A DNA stretch of 33,356 nucleotides from Desulfotignum sp. (lineage in GTDB: Bacteria; Desulfobacterota; Desulfobacteria; Desulfobacterales; Desulfobacteraceae). Position numbers and translations under genes: made by a program. The DNA is taken from the NCBI GenBank assembly GCA_011390635.1, contig JAABSA010000039.1, forward strand, positions 1-33,356, given 5' to 3'. Positions 8,020 to 16,515 of this stretch are shown piece by piece (position 1 is the first letter of the stretch; every line of letters starts with the position of its first letter). The notes under the pieces are model-generated. The model ran no database searches and was not told where the DNA came from. It was given only the letters and a program-made list of their open reading frames with translations.

Positions 8020-8535
8020 ATGTCATCCCTTCTCAAACAAATAAAAATGCTGGTGCTGGATGTGGACGGTGTGCTGACCGACGGCAGCATAACCTACACG
8101 GATTCCGGAGAACAGATAAAAAGTTTTTTATCCAGGGATGGCCTTGGTATCCGCATGCTCATGGACAACAACATCCAGGTGGGCATCATCACCGGCAGAA
8201 CATCAGGCGCCCTGGCCCACCGGTGCAGGAATCTGGGCATTGATCTGATATGTGAAGGCATCCAGGACAAGGCAAAGGCCATGGACCAGATTGCGGCCCG
8301 CACCGGTATCCATACCTCTGCCATGGCATTTGTGGGGGATGATCTCATTGATCTGCCGGCCATGGGCCGTGCCGGGGTGGCCGTAGCTGTGGCCGATGCC
8401 GCAGATGAGGTGAAATCCCGGGCCGACATCATTACCCGGGCCAAAGGCGGCCATGGTGCTGTAAGAGAAATATGTGAAGCGATTCTCAAGGCCAGGGGGT
8501 TGTGGGACCGGGCCATGAAACCTTTTTTATCATGA
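8020..8535 (+). CDS. kdsC: Kdo-8-phosphate phosphatase, HAD family
   Basis: It removes phosphate from Kdo-8-P to give Kdo, the step after KdsA. The 171-residue product is a capless HAD phosphatase that normally works as a tetramer. The nucleophile motif is LVLDVDGVLTDG (D14, D16), and the Mg-binding motif FVGDDLIDLPAM is near the C-terminal third. A longer open frame extends upstream inside kdsA, but the HAD motif and conserved start place translation at ATG 8020, four bases after kdsA. Its TGA overlaps the lptC ATG. Confidence 0.96.
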   Translation: MSSLLKQIKMLVLDVDGVLTDGSITYTDSGEQIKSFLSRDGLGIRMLMDNNIQVGIITGRTSGALAHRCRNLGIDLICEGIQDKAKAMDQIAARTGIHTSAMAFVGDDLIDLPAMGRAGVAVAVADAADEVKSRADIITRAKGGHGAVREICEAILKARGLWDRAMKPFLS

Positions 8536-9110
8536 AGCAGCAGCACAAAAAAAAAAGCATCCTTTTTCTGGTACTGCTGCTTGCTGCCATGGTCCTGGGC
8601 CTCGGCATTTTTGTCATCACCAGCCGGCTCATGGATGACTCCCCTACCCTCACGGATGTCCATATTGATTCAGAAGCCGCCCTCACACTCAATCTCATGA
8701 AACAGGTTTCCAAAAAAAACGGCATCACTGAATGGGAGCTTGAGGCAGCCACCGCCACCCTGATGAAAAAACAGGACCGGGCTGTGTTAACCGATGTCAA
8801 TGTGGTATTTCATACCGCAGACAATAGTGAGGTTTTTCTGACATCCGACCAGGGAATACTGGATACCCGGTCCCATGACATGAGCTTTGTGGGCAATGTG
8901 GTGGTGCGGCACCAGACATATGTCCTGAAAACTGATAAGTTGCATTATAAAAAAAAACCACATATAATACATTCAGATGCGCCTGTCTGGCTTGCAGACG
9001 AAATTTCCGTGATCGAAGCAGACACCATGGAAATCAAACTGCATGAAAACACCGTGACGTTACAAGGACATGTTAAAGGAAAATTCAGTGAAAAGATTGC
9101 CCTGCCCTGA
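8532..9110 (+). CDS. lptC: LPS export protein LptC
   Basis: A bitopic inner-membrane protein that receives LPS from the LptB2FG transporter and passes it to LptA. The protein has 192 residues: a basic N-terminus, one membrane helix (about 9-30), then a periplasmic beta-jellyroll region (OstA-like) rich in alternating hydrophobic strands. The ATG overlaps the kdsC stop (ATGA). Sequence conservation in LptC is low, so identity rests on length, topology and its place between kdsC and lptA. lptA begins inside its 3' end. Confidence 0.92.
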   Translation: MKQQHKKKSILFLVLLLAAMVLGLGIFVITSRLMDDSPTLTDVHIDSEAALTLNLMKQVSKKNGITEWELEAATATLMKKQDRAVLTDVNVVFHTADNSEVFLTSDQGILDTRSHDMSFVGNVVVRHQTYVLKTDKLHYKKKPHIIHSDAPVWLADEISVIEADTMEIKLHENTVTLQGHVKGKFSEKIALP

Positions 9111-9657
9111 CCGGGTTTTAAAAACACTTGTTGTTGTCATGCTGATTTTGATCAGCTGGGGTACAGGTGCTGCCCAGCAAGAGGAAAAATCAGATGCAGA
9201 CCGGTTGACTGAAGCGCCTTTGCAGATCACCTCCGACAAGATGGTCGCCCACCAGACAGAGGCTCTGGTGGAATTTTCAGGCAATGTCCGGGTGGTTCAG
9301 GAAGACAGCATCCTTCTGGCCGATTCGGTCAAAATTTACTTTCATCCCTCGGGCAAAGACACCAAAGCCGGACAGGATCAAGGCACCCGGGACAGGGTTA
9401 CAAAAATTATTGCCACCCAAAATGTGGAATATACTGCCGGAGACAGAAAAGCCTTTGGTGATATGGCGGTGTATACCACCGAAGATGAAATCCTGGTGCT
9501 CACAGGCACATCAGCCAGACTTCTCACCGGCTCCAGCTGGGTGAAGGGCACCAAAATCACCCTGTACCGAAAAGACAACAGAGCCATGGTGGAAAGTGAA
9601 GGCAAAAACCGTGTCCAAGCCCTTTTTAACCCCGAAGACAAACCTGCTGATCAATAA
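9088..9657 (+). CDS. lptA: LPS transport periplasmic protein LptA
   Basis: It forms the periplasmic bridge that carries LPS to the outer membrane. GTG 9088 is preferred: it has AAAGGA at good spacing and gives a 189-residue protein with a signal peptide (MKRLPC..., hydrophobic core about 11-25, likely cleavage after GTGAA). An ATG six codons earlier is also open. The OstA/LptA fold is shown by LQITSDKM, VEFSGNVRVVQED and TAGDRKAFGDMAVYTTEDEI, a typical series of beta repeats. It overlaps the lptC end by 23 bases and is followed directly by lptB. Confidence 0.95.
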   Translation: MKRLPCPDRVLKTLVVVMLILISWGTGAAQQEEKSDADRLTEAPLQITSDKMVAHQTEALVEFSGNVRVVQEDSILLADSVKIYFHPSGKDTKAGQDQGTRDRVTKIIATQNVEYTAGDRKAFGDMAVYTTEDEILVLTGTSARLLTGSSWVKGTKITLYRKDNRAMVESEGKNRVQALFNPEDKPADQ

Positions 9658-10380
9658 ATGACAGAGCTTTCACTCAAAAAACTGGTCAAAACCTACAACA
9701 ACAAGACCGTTGTTGACAACGCGGACATAACCATAAAGCAGGGCCGGGTTACCGGTCTTTTAGGGCCCAATGGTGCAGGCAAAACCACCACGTTTTATAT
9801 GGCTGTCGGAATGATTCGTTCCGACAGCGGCAATGTGTATCTGAACCAGGAGGACATTACCGGTTATCCCATGTATATGCGGGCCCGAAAAGGGATCGGA
9901 TACCTGCCCCAGGAAAGTTCCATTTTCAAAAAACTGACGGTAAAAGAAAATATCACTGCCATTCTGGAGGTGCTGCCCAAAAACGGTATGAATATCCAGA
10001 CAACAGCGGCAGATTTGATGCAGGAGCTGGGAATAAGCCATCTGGCCGGGCAGAAAGCAGTCTCTTTGTCCGGCGGAGAACGGCGCCGCCTGGAAATTTC
10101 CAGGGTCCTTGCCACCCGGCCGTTGTTTATCCTCTTAGATGAGCCGTTTGCCGGCATCGATCCCCTTGCGGTAATAGATATCCAGCAGATCATCACACAG
10201 CTGACAGACCGGGGAATCGGGGTGCTCATATCAGACCACAATGTCAGAGAAACGCTGGGAGTATGCGATCATGCCTATATCATGAGCCAGGGAAAGGTGA
10301 TTGAATCAGGTCCGCCGGATAAAATTATTGCCAGTGACATTGCCAAAAAAATCTATCTGGGAGAGAATTTCAGACTCTAA
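9658..10380 (+). CDS. lptB: LPS export ABC transporter ATP-binding protein
   Basis: The cytoplasmic ATPase that powers extraction of LPS from the inner membrane, working as a dimer with LptF and LptG (not in this window). The protein has 240 residues. Walker A GPNGAGKTT, the Q-loop YLPQESSIF, the signature LSGGERRRLEISR, Walker B FILLDEPFAGIDP and switch His in ISDHNVRETL are all intact and typical of LptB. The ATG follows the lptA stop with no gap. rpoN starts one base after its stop, the classic order in proteobacteria. Confidence 0.98.
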   Translation: MTELSLKKLVKTYNNKTVVDNADITIKQGRVTGLLGPNGAGKTTTFYMAVGMIRSDSGNVYLNQEDITGYPMYMRARKGIGYLPQESSIFKKLTVKENITAILEVLPKNGMNIQTTAADLMQELGISHLAGQKAVSLSGGERRRLEISRVLATRPLFILLDEPFAGIDPLAVIDIQQIITQLTDRGIGVLISDHNVRETLGVCDHAYIMSQGKVIESGPPDKIIASDIAKKIYLGENFRL

Positions 10381-10381
10381 T

Positions 10382-11824
10382 ATGGAACTTGGATTACAAC
10401 AAAGCCTTACACTGACCCAGCAGCTGGTGATGACACCCCAGCTCCAGCAGGCTATTAAACTCTTGCAATTGTCCCGTGTCGAGCTGGCTGAAATGATCCA
10501 GCAGGAAATGGAGCAGAATCCTGCCCTGGAAGAACTGGGTCCCGAGGATTCAGCAGAAAAGGCATTGTCGGCGGTGGATGCGGAAACCCAGCTGCCGGAA
10601 AAAGAATCTCCTGTCAAGGAAGTCACCATTGATGAAAAAGTCCGGCCGGACACGGACTGGGAAAATTATATCAATGAGTACAATTCCACCGGCCGGATCT
10701 ACACGGAAACAGAACACACCGAAGCCCCTAATTTCGAGGCCTTTACATCTGAAAAGACCACCCTTGAAGCCCATCTCAAATGGCAGCTGATGCTCCGGGG
10801 TCTGGACAAAGAAGAGGTAAGAATCGGCCACATGATCATCGACAACCTCAACCAGGACGGGTATCTGTGTTCGGACGTGGCGGAAATCGCCCAGACAGCC
10901 GGTGTGGAACCGTCTCAGGTGGAAACGGTGTTATCCGTGCTCCAGACCCTTGATCCGCCCGGGGTCTGTGCAAGGGACCTGTGTGAGACACTGCTCATTC
11001 AGGTCAGGCAGCTGGGAATTGAAAATCCGGTACTCACACAGATCATCCAGCATCATTTGAAAAATCTTGAAAACAGAAACAGCAGAAAAATTGCCAAGGC
11101 CCTGCACATTTCCGTGGAAGATGTCCGGGCTGCCGTAAAAATTCTGCAATACCTGGAACCCAAGCCCGGCAGAAAATTTTCCAATGAGGAAGCCACTTAT
11201 ATCATCCCTGATATTTATGTATATAAAGTGGGAGACGGGTTCAAAATTGTCATGAATGATGATGGCCTGCCCAAACTGCGGATCAACCGGTTTTACAAAA
11301 ATGCCATTGCCGACGGCAAAAAAATATCCCGGGAGACAAAGGCATATCTCAATGAAAAAATGCAGTCTGCCTCCTGGCTCATAAAAAGTATCCACCAGCG
11401 CCAGAAAACCATTTATCTGGTCATGGAAAGCATTATTAAATTTCAGTATGAATTTTTTGAAAAAGGCATTGCCTATCTTCGGCCTTTGATCCTCAAAGAC
11501 ATTGCGGAAGATATCAAAATGCACGAATCCACCATCAGCCGGGTGACCACCAACAAATATGCGTATACCCCCCAGGGCCTGTTTGAACTGAAATATTTTT
11601 TCAACTCCTCCATAGAACGGACCGGTGCAGCTTCCATGGCATCTGCCAGTGTGAAGGAAAGAATACGCCTGCTCATTGAGAACGAAGATCCGGATGTTCC
11701 TTTGAGCGATGACAAAATTGCAGCCATCCTCCAGGAAGCCAACATCCAGATTGCCAGAAGAACCGTTGCCAAATACCGGAAGGTGCTCAATATTCTGCCT
11801 TCCAATAAACGTAAACAACTTTAG
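10382..11824 (+). CDS. rpoN: RNA polymerase sigma-54 factor
   Basis: The alternative sigma factor that recognises -24/-12 promoters and needs an AAA+ activator such as the one at the left end of this window. The protein has 480 residues. Region I (LQQSLTLTQQLVMTPQLQQA) is the glutamine-rich activator-responsive part, an acidic region II follows, then the core-binding domain, a helix-turn-helix, and the RpoN box ARRTVAKYRKVLNI near the C-terminus that reads the -24 element. A longer open frame begins inside lptB, but region I sets the start at ATG 10382. hpf follows after 14 bases. Confidence 0.98.
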   Translation: MELGLQQSLTLTQQLVMTPQLQQAIKLLQLSRVELAEMIQQEMEQNPALEELGPEDSAEKALSAVDAETQLPEKESPVKEVTIDEKVRPDTDWENYINEYNSTGRIYTETEHTEAPNFEAFTSEKTTLEAHLKWQLMLRGLDKEEVRIGHMIIDNLNQDGYLCSDVAEIAQTAGVEPSQVETVLSVLQTLDPPGVCARDLCETLLIQVRQLGIENPVLTQIIQHHLKNLENRNSRKIAKALHISVEDVRAAVKILQYLEPKPGRKFSNEEATYIIPDIYVYKVGDGFKIVMNDDGLPKLRINRFYKNAIADGKKISRETKAYLNEKMQSASWLIKSIHQRQKTIYLVMESIIKFQYEFFEKGIAYLRPLILKDIAEDIKMHESTISRVTTNKYAYTPQGLFELKYFFNSSIERTGAASMASASVKERIRLLIENEDPDVPLSDDKIAAILQEANIQIARRTVAKYRKVLNILPSNKRKQL

Positions 11825-11838
11825 GGAGGTATTTTTTT

Positions 11839-12384
11839 ATGCAGACAACCGTTACCTTTAAAAAAATTGATCCATCTGATCCTTTAAAGTCTTACGTTCG
11901 AAAGAAACTGGATAAATTCGACAAAATGCTGGACAGTCCTGCAGAAGCCTATGTGGTATTATCGGTGGAAAAGATCAGACACATTGCTGAAATAACCCTG
12001 GTTTGTGACAAACTCAACATCCATGCCAAAGAGGAATCTGAAAGCATGTATTCATCCATTGACACCCTTGTGGACAAAGTCAGGGCCCAGATCAAAAAGC
12101 ACAAGGAAAAAATCAAACGCCACCTGTCCGGAAAAAAGCAGCGCCTTACGGATACGACGGAAATCATCCATGCCAGGGAGGCCTTTGCATTGGACACAAC
12201 GGCTTTTGACGACCTTGTCATGGAAACCATCGACACCAAACCCATGGACATTGAAGATGCTGTTAATGAATTCAATACCGGCAGGCATGCATTTTTTGTT
12301 TTCAACAATGCCCGCACCGAACAATTGAATGTTCTTTACAAACACAACAACGGAAAGCTGGGATTGATCCAGCCCGGGGGATAA
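11839..12384 (+). CDS. hpf: Ribosome hibernation promoting factor, long form
   Basis: It binds 30S subunits in slow-growing cells and, in the long form, dimerises ribosomes to 100S particles. The protein has 181 residues: an N-terminal ribosome-binding domain (about 1-100, with FKKIDPSDPLKSYVRKKLDK and a basic segment KKHKEKIKRHLSGKKQR), then a C-terminal dimerisation domain (about 120-181, with EDAVNEFNTGRHAFFVFNNA). A strong AGGGAGGT lies upstream of the ATG. The position between rpoN and ptsN is typical. Confidence 0.96.
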   Translation: MQTTVTFKKIDPSDPLKSYVRKKLDKFDKMLDSPAEAYVVLSVEKIRHIAEITLVCDKLNIHAKEESESMYSSIDTLVDKVRAQIKKHKEKIKRHLSGKKQRLTDTTEIIHAREAFALDTTAFDDLVMETIDTKPMDIEDAVNEFNTGRHAFFVFNNARTEQLNVLYKHNNGKLGLIQPGG

Positions 12385-12393
12385 CGAACCCAC

Positions 12394-12852
12394 ATGAATA
12401 TCAGCGACATCCTAAAAAAAGAATCCATTGTGCCCGATCTGGTATCAACCACCAAGCATGGTATTATCCAGGAACTGTCCCGGGCATTGGCAGCCGCTGC
12501 CAATGCCCCTGCACAAGATATTGCCGCCGTGCTGATGGAAAGAGAAACTTTGGGCAGCACCGGTATCGGGGGCGGCATTGCCATTCCCCATGGAAAACTT
12601 ACCGCCGTCACTGAGGTGATTTTGGGATTCGGCCGGAGCCGGTCCGGTGTGGAATACGATTCTCTGGACGGCAGGCCGGTGCATATTTTTTTCCTTTTGC
12701 TGACCCCGGAAAATTCCTCAGGCAGCCATTTAAAGGTGCTGGCCCAGATTTCCAAACTCCTGAAAATGGAGCATTTCAAGCAGGGTTTGAAAACCGCTGA
12801 CACCCTTGACGATATTTATGATATCATCCTGGAACAGGATGAAGACTTTTAA
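12394..12852 (+). CDS. ptsN: Nitrogen-PTS EIIA component (PtsN)
   Basis: A regulatory phosphocarrier related to mannitol EIIA that links phosphoenolpyruvate and nitrogen status to targets such as K+ transport, rather than moving sugar. The protein has 152 residues. The phospho-His is H66 in GGGIAIPHGKL. The C-terminal part HIFFLLLTPENSSGSHLKVLAQISKLL is family-typical. It follows hpf by nine bases and precedes rapZ. No EI or HPr gene is present nearby, so its phosphate donors must be encoded elsewhere. Confidence 0.96.
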   Translation: MNISDILKKESIVPDLVSTTKHGIIQELSRALAAAANAPAQDIAAVLMERETLGSTGIGGGIAIPHGKLTAVTEVILGFGRSRSGVEYDSLDGRPVHIFFLLLTPENSSGSHLKVLAQISKLLKMEHFKQGLKTADTLDDIYDIILEQDEDF

Positions 12853-12869
12853 ATGGATAACTGAAGACA

Positions 12870-13751
12870 ATGCCAAAGGAAACGGTTTATATCATCACAG
12901 GGCTGTCGGGCTCCGGAAAATCTACTGCGATCCAGGCCTTTGAGGACGCATCTTTTTATTGTGTGGACAATATGCCCATGGAGCTTGTGCCCAAGTTTCT
13001 GGAACTTCCCTTTAAGGAAAGCCCGGAAATCAAGGGTATCGCCTTTGTCATGGACATGCGGTCCAAAAATTTTGTTGCCAATTATGCCGGCGGGATATCT
13101 GCCATTGAAGGCCTTGGCATATTGCCCATCATCATATTTCTGGAAGCCGATGTGAACACCCTGGTGAAACGATTCAGCCAGACCCGCCGTCAGCACCCGG
13201 TTTCCGGCACCAAGAGCCTGCTGGAAAGCATTCACTCGGAAATCAGGTTGATGCAGCCCATCAAAGCAACCGCCCACCATATTATCGATACCAGCACCTA
13301 TAATGTGCACCAGCTGAAGTCCAACATTCTGGACCTGATCCACGACGGCACAGAAAATGTCGCACTGATGAAAATAAATGTATTGTCCTTTGGATACAAA
13401 TACGGTATTCCCACAGATGCGGACCTGGTGATCGACATGCGGTTTCTTGCCAACCCCTATTTTGTTCCAAAATTGAAAAACCTTGACGGCGAATCAGAAG
13501 CCGTAAAACAATTTGTCCTGTCCAACCCGGAAGCAAAGATTTTTCTTGAAAAATATATAAATCTGCTTGACTATCTGATACCCTTGTACAAGAGAGAAAC
13601 CAAGGCATATCTTACCATTGCCGTCGGCTGCACCGGCGGCCGGCACAGAAGCGTTGCCATCGCCCGCAGTATTTTTGAACACCTTAACCAGAAAGGAAAC
13701 CATCCCGGGCTCATTCACCGGGATCTTGACCGGGATATAAAAGAAACATGA
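12870..13751 (+). CDS. rapZ: RapZ/YvcJ-family nucleotide-binding protein
   Basis: The family includes the E. coli RNase adaptor that senses glucosamine 6-phosphate and controls GlmZ decay; other members bind UDP-GlcNAc-type ligands. The protein has 293 residues. An N-terminal P-loop GLSGSGKS sits at 11-18 with FYCVDNMP following, and the C-terminal domain holds the conserved GCTGGRHRSVAIA. Whether it acts on a small RNA here is not known, since GlmZ is enterobacterial. The TGA overlaps the ATG of the next gene (ATGA). Confidence 0.95.
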   Translation: MPKETVYIITGLSGSGKSTAIQAFEDASFYCVDNMPMELVPKFLELPFKESPEIKGIAFVMDMRSKNFVANYAGGISAIEGLGILPIIIFLEADVNTLVKRFSQTRRQHPVSGTKSLLESIHSEIRLMQPIKATAHHIIDTSTYNVHQLKSNILDLIHDGTENVALMKINVLSFGYKYGIPTDADLVIDMRFLANPYFVPKLKNLDGESEAVKQFVLSNPEAKIFLEKYINLLDYLIPLYKRETKAYLTIAVGCTGGRHRSVAIARSIFEHLNQKGNHPGLIHRDLDRDIKET

Positions 13752-14167
13752 TCGGAATACTTGTAGTGACCCACGCAACCCTTGGAGCTGCCCTGATCGA
13801 AACGGTACATTTCATTTTGGGCAAAGAACAGGAACATCTGATGTCCATCTCCATCGACATCCAGCAAAACCCGGAAAACCTGAGAAAAAAAATCAAACAG
13901 GGAATTACAAAAGTTACGTCCGACAACGGTGTGATCATTCTCACGGACATGTTCGGCGGCACCCCTTCCAACATCAGTTATTCCTTTCTGGATGAAGGGA
14001 CTGTGGAGGTAATTTCCGGGGTGAATCTTCCCATCCTCCTCAAAGCGGTGACCGCCAGGCATAAGATGGATATGGAGAAACTCACCGCCACCCTTGTGGA
14101 ACACGGCAAGCGCAGTATCTGCCTTGCCAGCGGTATCCTGAAGGGAACCGGACGAAACGGATCATAA
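13748..14167 (+). CDS. PTS EIIA component, mannose family
   Basis: A cytoplasmic phosphocarrier of the mannose/fructose/sorbose class. The protein has 139 residues. The active His is H9 in VVTHATLGAAL, and DMFGGTPSN is the conserved second motif. Family members in this rpoN-linked position lack sugar permease partners and are thought to be regulatory. The expected ptsH and ptsI genes, which follow in many relatives, are absent here; gap comes next. It overlaps rapZ by four bases, so the two are translationally coupled. Confidence 0.94.
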   Translation: MIGILVVTHATLGAALIETVHFILGKEQEHLMSISIDIQQNPENLRKKIKQGITKVTSDNGVIILTDMFGGTPSNISYSFLDEGTVEVISGVNLPILLKAVTARHKMDMEKLTATLVEHGKRSICLASGILKGTGRNGS

Positions 14168-14231
14168 AATATTTTTTTCCGCCGGCACAATCTTACGCGC
14201 GGCAACCCACATTTTGAACAGGAGAAGAACA

Positions 14232-15239
14232 ATGACTATTAAAATTGGTATAAATGGTTTTGGCAGGATCGGCCGAATGGTCTTCAGAGCCGCAATGACA
14301 CAGCCGGAACTGGAAATTGTGGCTATCAATGACCTGACCGACACCCGCACAACCGCCCACCTGCTCCAGTATGATTCTGTTCACGGACAGTTTGACAAAC
14401 CGGTGACCGCCCTTGACGACAGCATTGAAGTGGGCGGCAGGAAGGTGATGGTCACGGCATCCAAAGATCCCTCCCAGATTCCATGGGGGGATATGGAGGT
14501 GGATATTGTCATGGAATGCACCGGTATTTTCAGGGATCGGCAGGGCGCTTCCAGACACCTGGAAGCCGGGGCCAAAAAAGTGTTGATCTCAGCGCCTGCC
14601 AGTGATCCGGACATCACCATTGTCATGGGGGTCAACAATGATATGTATGATCCGTCATCCCACCATATCATTTCCAATGCATCCTGCACCACCAACTGTC
14701 TGGCACCTGTGGCCAAGGTCATTTTAGAAAACTTTGGATTCATATCAGGCATGATGACCACCATTCACTCCTATACCGGGGACCAGCGCATTCTGGACTT
14801 TCCCCACAAAGACCTGCGCCGGGCCAGGGCGGCAGGACTGTCCATGATCCCCACCACCACCGGGGCTGCCAAGGCAGTGGCCCTTGTACTGCCTGAATTG
14901 AAAGGCAAGCTCAACGGCATGTCAGTGCGGGTTCCCACCCCCAATGTCTCCATGGTGGACCTGGTGGTGCTGACACAAAAAAACAACCTGACCATAGAAA
15001 CAGTGAACCAGGCCCTCAAAGCTGCGGCAGACCAGAACCTGAAAGGCATTCTGGGGTACAGCGAACTGCCGCTGGTCTCCATCGACTACAATTCCAACCC
15101 ATTGTCATCCATTGTGGATGCCGCATGTACGGACGTAATAAATGGCAACATGGTGAAAACCTATGCCTGGTATGACAACGAAGCCGGATATTCACACCGG
15201 ATGATCGACGTGGCCCTGATGATCGGAAAATCCCTGTAA
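14232..15239 (+). CDS. gap: Glyceraldehyde-3-phosphate dehydrogenase, type I
   Basis: It interconverts glyceraldehyde 3-phosphate and 1,3-bisphosphoglycerate with NAD in glycolysis and gluconeogenesis. The protein has 335 residues. The nucleotide-binding start is IGINGFGRIGR, and the active site is SNASCTTNCLAP with the catalytic C152. The C-terminal WYDNEAGYSHRMIDV is typical. ATG 14232 has AGGAG at good spacing, and a start six codons earlier lacks one. It is followed by tpiA and secG on the same strand. Confidence 0.98.
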   Translation: MTIKIGINGFGRIGRMVFRAAMTQPELEIVAINDLTDTRTTAHLLQYDSVHGQFDKPVTALDDSIEVGGRKVMVTASKDPSQIPWGDMEVDIVMECTGIFRDRQGASRHLEAGAKKVLISAPASDPDITIVMGVNNDMYDPSSHHIISNASCTTNCLAPVAKVILENFGFISGMMTTIHSYTGDQRILDFPHKDLRRARAAGLSMIPTTTGAAKAVALVLPELKGKLNGMSVRVPTPNVSMVDLVVLTQKNNLTIETVNQALKAAADQNLKGILGYSELPLVSIDYNSNPLSSIVDAACTDVINGNMVKTYAWYDNEAGYSHRMIDVALMIGKSL

Positions 15240-15246
15240 CGCGATG

Positions 15247-15280
15247 ATCAAGTGTAAAAAAGCTTGACCATCAAGTGTAA
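15247..15280. repeat. 11-bp direct repeat in the gap-tpiA leader
   Basis: ATCAAGTGTAA occurs at 15247-15257 and 15270-15280, 23 bases apart (start to start). The first copy is also part of an imperfect stem (TGATCAAG at 15245-15252 with CTTGACCA at 15263-15270). It is close to two helical turns in spacing, so it could be a paired protein-binding site. There is no U-tract on the plus strand, so it is not a terminator for gap. Confidence 0.6.
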
Positions 15281-15298
15281 CAAAAAAAGGAGGCTCCC

Positions 15299-16063
15299 AT
15301 GAAACGCATGCCCATGATCGCAGGCAACTGGAAAATGTTCAAAACCGGACCCCAGGCAGTCGAAACTGCAACCCGGCTGGTTGCGGCCTGTCAGGATATC
15401 ACTGATGTTGACATCATGATTGCCCCGACGTTCGTATCACTGCCCCTGGTGGCGGAGATCGTGAAAAACACACCCGTACGCCCGGGCGCCCAGAACCTGC
15501 ATTTTGAAAAACAGGGCGCATTTACCGGTGAGATATCCGCTGATATGCTGCATGCCGCAGGTGCAGAATATGTCATTATCGGTCACTCTGAGAGGCGCCA
15601 GTACTTTTTTGAAACAGATGAAACCGTCTGTAAAAAAATCCGGGCAGCAGTGACTGCCGGCCTTACACCCATCCTTTGTGTCGGTGAAACCGAAGCCCAG
15701 CGGGACCAGGAAAAAACATTTTTAACCCTTGACAAACAAGTGTCAGATGGGTTACAAGGCTTTGGTCCGGATGAAGTCAAGGACCTGATCCTGGCTTATG
15801 AGCCGGTCTGGGCCATCGGCACCGGCAAAAGCGCCAGTGTCGCCCAGGTAAAAGAAGTACACCAGTATCTTCGGTCTTTGCTGGAAAAACGGTTTTCCCC
15901 CGAACTGGCCCAAAGCATACGGATATTGTACGGCGGGTCGGTCAAGCCGGAAAACATAGCAGATCTGATGCACATCGAGGATGTTGACGGTGCCCTGGTA
16001 GGCGGGGCAAGTCTTGATGTAGATACATTTACCAAAATTATAAAGTTTGATACCATATTATGA
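15299..16063 (+). CDS. tpiA: Triosephosphate isomerase
   Basis: It interconverts dihydroxyacetone phosphate and glyceraldehyde 3-phosphate. The protein has 254 residues. The catalytic set is complete: N10 and K12 in AGNWKMFK, H96 in IGHSERR, and E168 in AYEPVWAIGTG, with the phosphate loop YGGSVKPEN and GALVGGASL near the end. A full AGGAGG precedes the ATG. Its TGA overlaps the secG start. Confidence 0.98.
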   Translation: MKRMPMIAGNWKMFKTGPQAVETATRLVAACQDITDVDIMIAPTFVSLPLVAEIVKNTPVRPGAQNLHFEKQGAFTGEISADMLHAAGAEYVIIGHSERRQYFFETDETVCKKIRAAVTAGLTPILCVGETEAQRDQEKTFLTLDKQVSDGLQGFGPDEVKDLILAYEPVWAIGTGKSASVAQVKEVHQYLRSLLEKRFSPELAQSIRILYGGSVKPENIADLMHIEDVDGALVGGASLDVDTFTKIIKFDTIL

Positions 16064-16359
16064 CAACACTTATCACTGCTTTACATATCACTGTCTGCGT
16101 CCTGCTGATCCTGATCGTCCTGCTCCAGAGCGGCAAGGGTGCGGAAATGGGTGTATCCATCGGCGGGGGCGGCAGCCAGACCCTGTTCGGGGCATCCGGT
16201 CCGGCAACGCTTTTGACCAAGATTACCACCGGTGTTGCCATTGTGTTCATGGTAACCTCCCTGACCCTGGCATATTTTTCCGGTCACAAGGCAGAACAGA
16301 GCATCATCACTGGAAACCCTGCCCCGGTCCAGCAGGCTGCTGACCAGACAGGGGAGTAA
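16060..16359 (+). CDS. secG: Sec translocon subunit SecG
   Basis: A small inner-membrane protein that assists SecYEG export. The protein has 99 residues with two membrane helices (about 4-22 and 52-72) around the conserved loop [17 protein letters not shown] and TLFGASG. The ATG overlaps the tpiA stop; the tpiA-secG order followed by a tRNA-Leu gene is common in bacteria. Confidence 0.96.
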   Translation: MTTLITALHITVCVLLILIVLLQSGKGAEMGVSIGGGGSQTLFGASGPATLLTKITTGVAIVFMVTSLTLAYFSGHKAEQSIITGNPAPVQQAADQTGE

Positions 16360-16373
16360 AATCATATATGCGC

Positions 16374-16458
16374 GCCGAAGTGGTGGAATAGGTAGACACG
16401 CACGCTTGAGGGGCGTGTGGGGAGACCCGTGGGAGTTCAAATCTCCCCTTCGGCACCA
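16374..16458 (+). tRNA. tRNA-Leu (anticodon GAG)
   Basis: A class II tRNA with a full cloverleaf. The acceptor stem GCCGAAG pairs with CTTCGGC, the anticodon stem CACGC/GCGTG encloses loop TTGAGGG with anticodon GAG at 16408-16410, a long variable arm has stem GGG/CCC, and the T arm is GGGAG-TTCAAAT-CTCCC. The 3' CCA is encoded. It reads CUC and CUU Leu codons. Confidence 0.97.
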
Positions 16459-16467
16459 TTACAATAC

Positions 16468-16506
16468 AGCCATGGGCAGAAATGTTCATGGCTTTTTTAT
16501 TTTTTC
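16468..16506 (+). terminator. Rho-independent terminator after tRNA-Leu
   Basis: AGCCATG (16468-16474) and CATGGCT (16487-16493) form a seven-pair stem with a 12-base loop, followed by an almost unbroken T-tract (TTTTTATTTTTT). It ends the gap-tpiA-secG-tRNA unit, ten bases before the start of the next small gene. Confidence 0.85.
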
Positions 16507-16515
16507 AGGTACAGC

